NCBI RefSeq assembly: GCF_022811645.1
Contig: NZ_CP094534.1
Span: forward strand, 1,302,001 to 1,366,000
Direction: 5' to 3'
DNA from: Hymenobacter monticola
Lineage (GTDB): Bacteria > Bacteroidota > Bacteroidia > Cytophagales > Hymenobacteraceae
DNA: 64,000 bases
Shown here piece by piece: positions 59,079 to 64,000 of this stretch. Every line of letters begins with the position of its first letter. Position 1 is the stretch's first letter. The translations under genes and the position numbers were made by a program. Under the pieces are notes generated by a model. It saw only the letters and a list, made by a program, of their open reading frames with translations. It was not told the origin of the DNA and ran no database searches.

Positions 59079-60455
59079 ATGGCTGCTGAAATGCCGTTGT
59101 TGCCCGCTGCCGAGCCGCTCACCGTGATGGGGGCCGGCCTGGTCGGTTCGCTGTTGTCCCTCTACCTGGCCCGGCGGGGCCACCCGGTGCAGGTGTTTGA
59201 GCGGCGGGCCGACCCGCGCCGCGCGGGCTTCCAGGAAGGCCGCTCCATCAACTTGGCCCTCTCCGACCGCGGCTGGCGCGCCCTCGAAGGGGTGGGCGTG
59301 GCCGACGACATCCGCGAGGTGGGCATTCCGATGAGCGGCCGCGTGATGCACGACGTGCAGGGCAACCTCACCCGCCAGCCCTACGGCCAGGACGGCCAGG
59401 CCATTTACTCGGTGAACCGTGGCCACCTCAACCGCCGCCTGCTCGACCTGGCTGAGCAGCAACCCAACGTGCGGTTGCAATTCGGCCAGCAGTGCCTGGG
59501 CATCGACCTGAAAAAGCAGGAGCTGCACCTGCGCGACACGGCCACCCAAGCCGAGCACAGCGCGCCCTACACGCGCCTGTTTGGCACCGACGGGGCCTTT
59601 TCGGCCGTGCGCGGGGCCCTGCAGCGGCAGGAACGGTTCGACTATTCGCAGGACTACCTTGACTATGGCTACAAGGAGCTGACCATTGCGGCCGGCCCCG
59701 GCGGCAGCTGGCAGTTGGAGAAGAACGCGCTGCACATCTGGCCCCGCGGGCAGTACCTGATGATTGCGCTGCCCAACCTCGACGGCTCCTTCAACGGCAC
59801 TTTGTTCTTCCCCTACGAAGGTGCCGAGAGCTTCGCGGCCCTGCAAACGCCGGCCGACGTGACGGCCTTTTTCAACCGCGTGTTTCCCGACGCCGTGCCG
59901 CTGATGCCGGATTTGGAGCAGGAGTTTTTCGAGCACCCCACGGGCTCGCTGGTCACCATCCGCTGCTTCCCGTGGAAGTTCGATGATGACGTGCTGCTGC
60001 TCGGCGACGCCTCGCACGCCATTGTGCCCTTCTACGGGCAGGGCATGAACGCGGGCTTTGAGGATTGTAGCGTGCTCAACGAGCTGCTCGACCGGCACGG
60101 CGACGCGGCCTGGCCCACCATTTTCGCCGAATTCCAGCAGCAGCGCAAGCCCAACACCGACGCCATGGCCGACCTGGCCGTGTACAACTTCGTGGAGATG
60201 CGCGACCGGGTGGCCGACCCGCGCTTCCTGCTGCAGAAGAAGATTGAGGCTAAAATATCGGCTCAGTACCCCGGCCGCTGGACGCCGCTCTACTCGCAGG
60301 TCACGTTTTCGCACACGCCCTATGCCGAAGCCTGGGCCGCCGGCCAGCGGCAGGACGCCATCATGGCCCGCCTCATGCCCCACATTCAGGCCGAAGCCGA
60401 CTACGACCAGCCCGCCGTGCAAGCGCTGGTGCAACAGGAAATGGCCGAAAAGTAG
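59079..60455 (+). CDS. kmo: Kynurenine 3-monooxygenase
   Basis: FAD-dependent hydroxylase turning kynurenine into 3-hydroxykynurenine. The 458-residue protein has the FAD-binding GAGLVGS (18-24) and ERR at the second strand, the class A monooxygenase GD motif LLLGDASHAIVPFYGQGMN (307-325), and KMO-specific blocks GRSINLALSDRGW and YSVNRGHLNRRLL. A C-terminal helical part is present as in KMO. ATG at 59079. Not in an operon with kynU; alkB and the mini-genes intervene. Confidence 0.97.
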   Translation: MAAEMPLLPAAEPLTVMGAGLVGSLLSLYLARRGHPVQVFERRADPRRAGFQEGRSINLALSDRGWRALEGVGVADDIREVGIPMSGRVMHDVQGNLTRQPYGQDGQAIYSVNRGHLNRRLLDLAEQQPNVRLQFGQQCLGIDLKKQELHLRDTATQAEHSAPYTRLFGTDGAFSAVRGALQRQERFDYSQDYLDYGYKELTIAAGPGGSWQLEKNALHIWPRGQYLMIALPNLDGSFNGTLFFPYEGAESFAALQTPADVTAFFNRVFPDAVPLMPDLEQEFFEHPTGSLVTIRCFPWKFDDDVLLLGDASHAIVPFYGQGMNAGFEDCSVLNELLDRHGDAAWPTIFAEFQQQRKPNTDAMADLAVYNFVEMRDRVADPRFLLQKKIEAKISAQYPGRWTPLYSQVTFSHTPYAEAWAAGQRQDAIMARLMPHIQAEADYDQPAVQALVQQEMAEK

Positions 60456-60470
60456 TAGCCGCTGCGCGGG

Positions 60471-60893
60471 CTAGCGCACGGCCAGCTCGCTGCCGTCGAG
60501 GGCCTGCGCGGTGCCGGCCAAGCGCCGGCACAATTCCTCGTAGCTGGTGAGCTGGCGCGCGTCGAGCACGTGGTGCACCGCCAGGCGGTACGCGCGCTGG
60601 GCCTCGCCCGCATCGGCTGCGGTGGGCGCCAGGGCCAGCGCCCGGCGCTCGGCAGCAGTGAAAGCTTCGACGGCGTGCTGCTGGTCGGCGCTCAGGGCGA
60701 GGGCCTGGGCCAGGAGGCGGGTGATGCGGTGCGCCTTCCGTACCTGGCCCGACAGGCCGGGCTCCGGCGTTTCGTTGCGCGCCTCGGTTTCGGCGGTTGT
60801 CAGGGGCCGGGGGCGGTGGCTGGCGCGGGCAGTTAAGGCATTGCCTATCAAGACCAATCCGAGCAGGACCGGGAAGCGTAACTTCAACATCAT
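60471..60893 (-). CDS. Small secreted helical protein
   Basis: 140 residues with a signal peptide (LRFPVLLGLVLIGNALTARA) and a helical mature part (AHRITRLLAQALALSADQQHAVEAFTAAERRAL; split motif LSADQQHAVEAF) that loosely resembles the short CpxP/Spy-like periplasmic helical proteins. No certain family. It converges with kmo (15 bp between ends) and diverges from the LytTR regulator gene 178 bp away. Confidence 0.65.
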   Translation of the reverse strand: MMLKLRFPVLLGLVLIGNALTARASHRPRPLTTAETEARNETPEPGLSGQVRKAHRITRLLAQALALSADQQHAVEAFTAAERRALALAPTAADAGEAQRAYRLAVHHVLDARQLTSYEELCRRLAGTAQALDGSELAVR

Positions 60894-61071
60894 CTAATAA
60901 AGCCGAAGAACAAGCTCCATCATCGAACTCATTCTGTGTCATTTGCAGGTATCAAAACTATTCACGAAGGCCCGATGGCGCTTTCGTTGGTAGACGGTCG
61001 TCGGCTTTTCCTCTGCGAGTTGTTACTTTATACCGGCGAACGTACCGCCTTGCCCGTCCTTTCTTCTGTCT

Positions 61072-61788
61072 ATGTTAACATGCGCCATCATTGACGATGA
61101 TGAAATCAATCGTCTGACCCTGGAACACTACATCGAGCTCACGCCCAACTTGAAACTGGTGGCCTCGCTGGGCGACGGCATTGCCGGCCTCACCTTCTTC
61201 CGCGAGGGCAACAAGGTCGACGTGCTGTTTCTCGACATTGAGATGCCCCACCTCAGCGGCCTGGAGCTGTTGCGCGTGCTCTCCGACCCGCCCGAAGTCA
61301 TCATCACCACGGCCCGCCAGGATTTTGCCGTCGACGCCTTCGAGCTGCGCGTGACGGACTACCTGGTGAAGCCCTTCGAGTTTGCGCGCTTCACGCAGGC
61401 CGTGCAGCGGGTGCAGTCGCGCGCCGGCCAAAACGGCCCGGCCGTCGCGGCTGCCGCCGAGGCTCCCGCCAACACCGACCTGTTTGTGAAGGTGAACAGC
61501 CGCATGGTGCGCATCAACTTCGACGAGGTGCTGTACGTGGAAGCGTTGTCTGATTACGTCAACATCGTGACGGCCAAGCAGAAATACATCGTTTACACCA
61601 CACTCAAGGCCCTTGAAACCCGGCTGGCTTCCTTCCCGAATTTCATTCGGGTGCACCGCAGCTACCTATTGAATACGCAGCACATCGAGTCCATCGAAGA
61701 CAACACCGCCAACCTGCGCGGCGGCCACTTCGTGCCCATCGGCAAGTCGTACCAGGAAGGCTTCTACAAGGGTTTGCAGCGGATTTAA
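61072..61788 (+). CDS. LytTR-family response regulator
   Basis: 238 residues. Receiver domain at residues 1-120 with the acidic pair DDD (8-10), phosphoacceptor Asp55 (FLDIEMP) and the KPF motif (YLVKPFE). The LytTR DNA-binding domain (about 138-236) has VLYVEALSDYVNI and FIRVHRSYLLN. It should bind direct repeats in target promoters after phosphorylation by a sensor kinase. No kinase gene is adjacent on either side, so it is an orphan here. Start ATG at 61072. Confidence 0.93.
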   Translation: MLTCAIIDDDEINRLTLEHYIELTPNLKLVASLGDGIAGLTFFREGNKVDVLFLDIEMPHLSGLELLRVLSDPPEVIITTARQDFAVDAFELRVTDYLVKPFEFARFTQAVQRVQSRAGQNGPAVAAAAEAPANTDLFVKVNSRMVRINFDEVLYVEALSDYVNIVTAKQKYIVYTTLKALETRLASFPNFIRVHRSYLLNTQHIESIEDNTANLRGGHFVPIGKSYQEGFYKGLQRI

Positions 61789-61807
61789 GCTCTCGCTTTT
61801 TAAGCCG

Positions 61808-61844
61808 AAAAGGCGAGGCGCTACGGTAGCGCCTCGCCTTTTTC
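61808..61844. terminator. Bidirectional terminator
   Basis: AAAAGGCGAGGCGCTA pairs perfectly with TAGCGCCTCGCCTTTTT, 20 bp after the LytTR stop and 24 bp before the stop of the convergent gene. Confidence 0.92.
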
Positions 61845-61868
61845 ATGACCGTAAACAGCCCCTTGGAA

Positions 61869-63296
61869 TTACTCCAAAACCACGCGCTGACTGGCGGTGC
61901 GGCCGTCGTAGTCGAGGCGCAGGACGTAGAGCCCGCGGGCCAGGCCGGCCGTGCGCAGTGTGAGGGCCGGTGCTCCGGCTACAGCCAGTACCGTGCGCCC
62001 CGTGGCCTCGAGCAGGGCCACCCGGCGTGGCGGCGCCGCCTCAAAGCGCAGTTCCAGCTGTTCGCGGGCCGGGTTGGGCCAGAGCTGCACGGCGGCCTCG
62101 TGCGCCGATTTGGACGCCAGCGGCTGGGCCGCCAGCAGGCGGGTAAGGCCGGAACTGGGCTGCCCGCCCACCTGCTCAAACAAGCCGGCAACGATGATTT
62201 TGCCGCTGGCTTCAACCCGCATATCGATTACCCGGGCGGTGTTGTAGGTATAGTTGATGACCGGCATGGTGCGGAACCGACTGATGTAATGCGCATTGAG
62301 GGTCGTATCGGGTTGGCCGCTGGCTACGCAACGCACCAGCGGCGCCGGGCCACCCCGGGCATTTGCCGCATTCAAGGTACCCGCCGCCAGAACAAGGCCA
62401 TCCGCTTGCTCGACCAGTCTGGTCACCGGGCCGGTCGGGAAATTGGTATAGACGGGGTAGCCCATCTGATACGACTGCAAGCTGCTGTCGATGGTGCCGT
62501 TGGGCAACAGCCGGAGCAGGCTGGGAATGCTGCCTCCGTAGTCGAAGATGCCGCCCAGCAAGTAGCGCCCGTCGGCCAGCCGCAGCAGGCAGTTCACATC
62601 GGACCGGTTGAGCGTCTGGGCCACGAAGCTGGCATCGGGCGCGCCAGTGGCGCTGATGCGGCCAGTGGTGACCCGGTTGTTGAGTTCCGGCGAAGACGTG
62701 ACGTAGGTGAAGCCGCCTGTGGGCTCCAGGCTCACGGCTTTCACGTACATGTCGGCGCTCAGGGCCGGGCTTTGAAAACCCGTGTCGCGGCTGCCGTCGC
62801 TGTTCAGGCGCACCAAGGTTTGCTGGCCGGTCACCACCAGCTTGCCATCGGCCTGCACGAAAACCGTGGCGCCCGCCCGGCGCAGGCGCGTGCCCAACGC
62901 CGCCGAGGTATCGAGCACAAATGAGGCATCGGGGTCGCCGCTGGGCAGCAGGCGCACCAGCGGGCGCACCGAGTCGGCCCACACCAGTGCCCGGCCATCG
63001 GCCTGCACGGCCAACAGGCCCGAAACCCCACTGCCCAGCTGCGGGCAGCGGAAGCTCACATCGGGGCGGCCGTCGGCCAGGATGCGGGCCACGTGGCGGG
63101 TGGCGTGGCCGTCCACGGCCGTGAAATCCCCACCAACCACGTACTTACCGTCGGCCTGTGGCACCACCCGGCGCAAAATGCTGACGTTGGCACCGTTTTG
63201 AAAGGTGGCGTTGTGAAAGCTGGGGTCGCGCTGCTGGGCCTGCGCCAGCGCGCCACTTCCCAATAGCCCGAGGAGAAAAAGTAAGGGTTTGCGCAT
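61869..63296 (-). CDS. Secreted delta-60-repeat (beta-propeller-like) protein with T9SS sorting domain
   Basis: 475 residues. Signal peptide (LLFLLGLLGSGALAQA), then about six repeats of the delta-60 type (VVPQADGKYVVGGDFTAVDG; LRLADGRYLLGGIFDYGG; split motifs QADGKYVVGG and GKIIVAGLFEQVGG), with RLLPNGTID-like hinges. From about residue 395 a C-terminal type A sorting domain follows (VQLWPNPAREQLELRF ... YDGRTASQRVVLE). The protein should be exported by Sec and T9SS and end up on the cell surface or outside. Ligand unknown. ATG at 63296. Confidence 0.87.
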   Translation of the reverse strand: MRKPLLFLLGLLGSGALAQAQQRDPSFHNATFQNGANVSILRRVVPQADGKYVVGGDFTAVDGHATRHVARILADGRPDVSFRCPQLGSGVSGLLAVQADGRALVWADSVRPLVRLLPSGDPDASFVLDTSAALGTRLRRAGATVFVQADGKLVVTGQQTLVRLNSDGSRDTGFQSPALSADMYVKAVSLEPTGGFTYVTSSPELNNRVTTGRISATGAPDASFVAQTLNRSDVNCLLRLADGRYLLGGIFDYGGSIPSLLRLLPNGTIDSSLQSYQMGYPVYTNFPTGPVTRLVEQADGLVLAAGTLNAANARGGPAPLVRCVASGQPDTTLNAHYISRFRTMPVINYTYNTARVIDMRVEASGKIIVAGLFEQVGGQPSSGLTRLLAAQPLASKSAHEAAVQLWPNPAREQLELRFEAAPPRRVALLEATGRTVLAVAGAPALTLRTAGLARGLYVLRLDYDGRTASQRVVLE

Positions 63297-63360
63297 AGCC
63301 GAAGGAAAATAAAAATGGGTTCCGTGCTATGCGCAAATATCCAGCCAAAGCGCTGTCATT

Positions 63361-63984
63361 CTATTCGCTATCGGCAGCTGATGTAGAACTGCTGACCTGC
63401 TGGTACGCCGGCAGCTGATAGAACGGCCGCAGCAGGCGCACCACGTCTAGGGCGTCGGCCAGGGCTTCGTGGGCCACTTCGCGGTCGTCGAAGCGGGCGC
63501 GGGCCTTGCAGATGCGCATACTGGGCAGGCGCGAGTCTTTGTGCCAATTGAGGTAGAACACGGCCGGGTCGAGCATGGCGGGCTCGGCGCGCACGAGGGT
63601 GCCGTAGCCGGGCAGCTCTTTTAGAAAACCCAGGTCGAAGACGCCGATGTTTTTGCCCGCCATGGTCACCGACACGCAGTCCTTGGCATCGGGCCGGAAG
63701 CCGTGCGCCAGCAGAAACGCCCGGAGCTGCGGCAGCAGCTCGTCGGGGGTGCACAGCTCAGGATTGGGCTCCTTTTGGGCCAGTTCCTGCAGCAGACGGG
63801 CGTTGAGGGCCAGGGCGCCGGCCGTGCCCACGTACTCGGGGTGGCGCACCACGCGGCGGAAGGCGGGCAGTTCGGCCAGCGGCAGGGGATGGCGCGAGTC
63901 TTCAATGACGGCGGCCAGCTCCAGAATCTGGTGGCGGCGCGGGTTCGAGCCGGAGGTTTCGAGGTCGAGGGAAACGTAGCGCAT
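63361..63984 (-). CDS. DEDDh 3'-5' exonuclease (DnaQ/oligoribonuclease-like)
   Basis: 207 residues. The exonuclease residues are in SLDLETSGSNP (Exo I, DxE), MAGKNIGVFDLGFL (Exo II) and VAHEALADALD (Exo III, HxxxxD). It is shorter than the DNA polymerase III epsilon subunit and lacks its C-terminal part, so it probably degrades short single-stranded nucleic acid. The ATG at 63984 is close to the window edge and the gene is complete. Lies alone, transcribed away from the edge. Confidence 0.9.
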   Translation of the reverse strand: MRYVSLDLETSGSNPRRHQILELAAVIEDSRHPLPLAELPAFRRVVRHPEYVGTAGALALNARLLQELAQKEPNPELCTPDELLPQLRAFLLAHGFRPDAKDCVSVTMAGKNIGVFDLGFLKELPGYGTLVRAEPAMLDPAVFYLNWHKDSRLPSMRICKARARFDDREVAHEALADALDVVRLLRPFYQLPAYQQVSSSTSAADSE

Positions 63985-64000
63985 ATGCCCGGTGTACGGG

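Overview
The window looks like chromosomal DNA of a high-GC Bacteroidota, most like Hymenobacter or a close relative in the Cytophagales. The evidence is: at least eight matches to the Bacteroidota promoter element TAnnTTTG at sensible distances from start codons; secreted proteins ending in type IX secretion (T9SS) type A sorting domains; an ECF sigma factor beside a TPR-type anti-sigma protein; a bacterial kynurenine pathway; and many intergenic long inverted repeats. No tRNA, rRNA, transposase, integrase, phage gene or CRISPR array was seen.

Layout. 1-12 kb: tatC, glyA, an ECF sigma / membrane TPR pair, two small lipoproteins, a beta-helix T9SS protein, a PPP-type phosphatase, two short hydrophilic proteins and a pterin dehydratase. 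12-26 kb: rsmI-lnt, an inositol-phosphatase family enzyme, small proteins, a radical SAM/SPASM protein, a thioredoxin-fold lipid-side protein lacking its catalytic cysteine, radA, a secreted protein flanked by a 41-bp inverted repeat, and a histidine kinase followed by a response regulator fused to a thioredoxin-reductase-like flavoprotein. 26-32 kb: a same-strand nucleotide-sugar block (rfbA, a TviC-like epimerase, rfbB, galE, a TviB-like 6-dehydrogenase, a WbpD-like acetyltransferase). 32-55 kb: glycan assembly and export-type genes (two GT2 enzymes, six large polytopic GT-C/YfhO-like membrane proteins, an O-acyltransferase, an FkbM methyltransferase, a GH16 glycosidase, and two lipoproteins with a jelly-roll-like domain) interleaved with tryptophan-catabolism genes. 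55-64 kb: kynU, alkB, two tiny paralogous proteins, kmo, a LytTR regulator, a T9SS beta-propeller-like protein and an exonuclease.

How the genes work together. The sugar genes can supply dTDP-4-keto-6-deoxyglucose, UDP-galactose and UDP-N-acetyl-hexosaminuronic acid to the glycosyltransferases and membrane proteins downstream, presumably for a surface polysaccharide. Five enzymes of the kynurenine route (kmo, kynU, haaO, an ACMSD-type decarboxylase and an ALDH8A1-like semialdehyde dehydrogenase) are dispersed over 27 kb between those glycan genes. Together they would take kynurenine to 2-aminomuconate. Tryptophan dioxygenase and kynurenine formamidase are not in the window.

Almost every spacer carries a long inverted repeat. 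Several belong to families with two or three copies here. A second class has arms made of short, low-complexity words that differ from spacer to spacer. The best candidates for something undescribed are the two mini-proteins sharing the C-terminal GHPDI-Y signature, the cysteine-less redox-fold proteins, the jelly-roll domain shared by three glycan-locus proteins, and the low-complexity intergenic hairpins.
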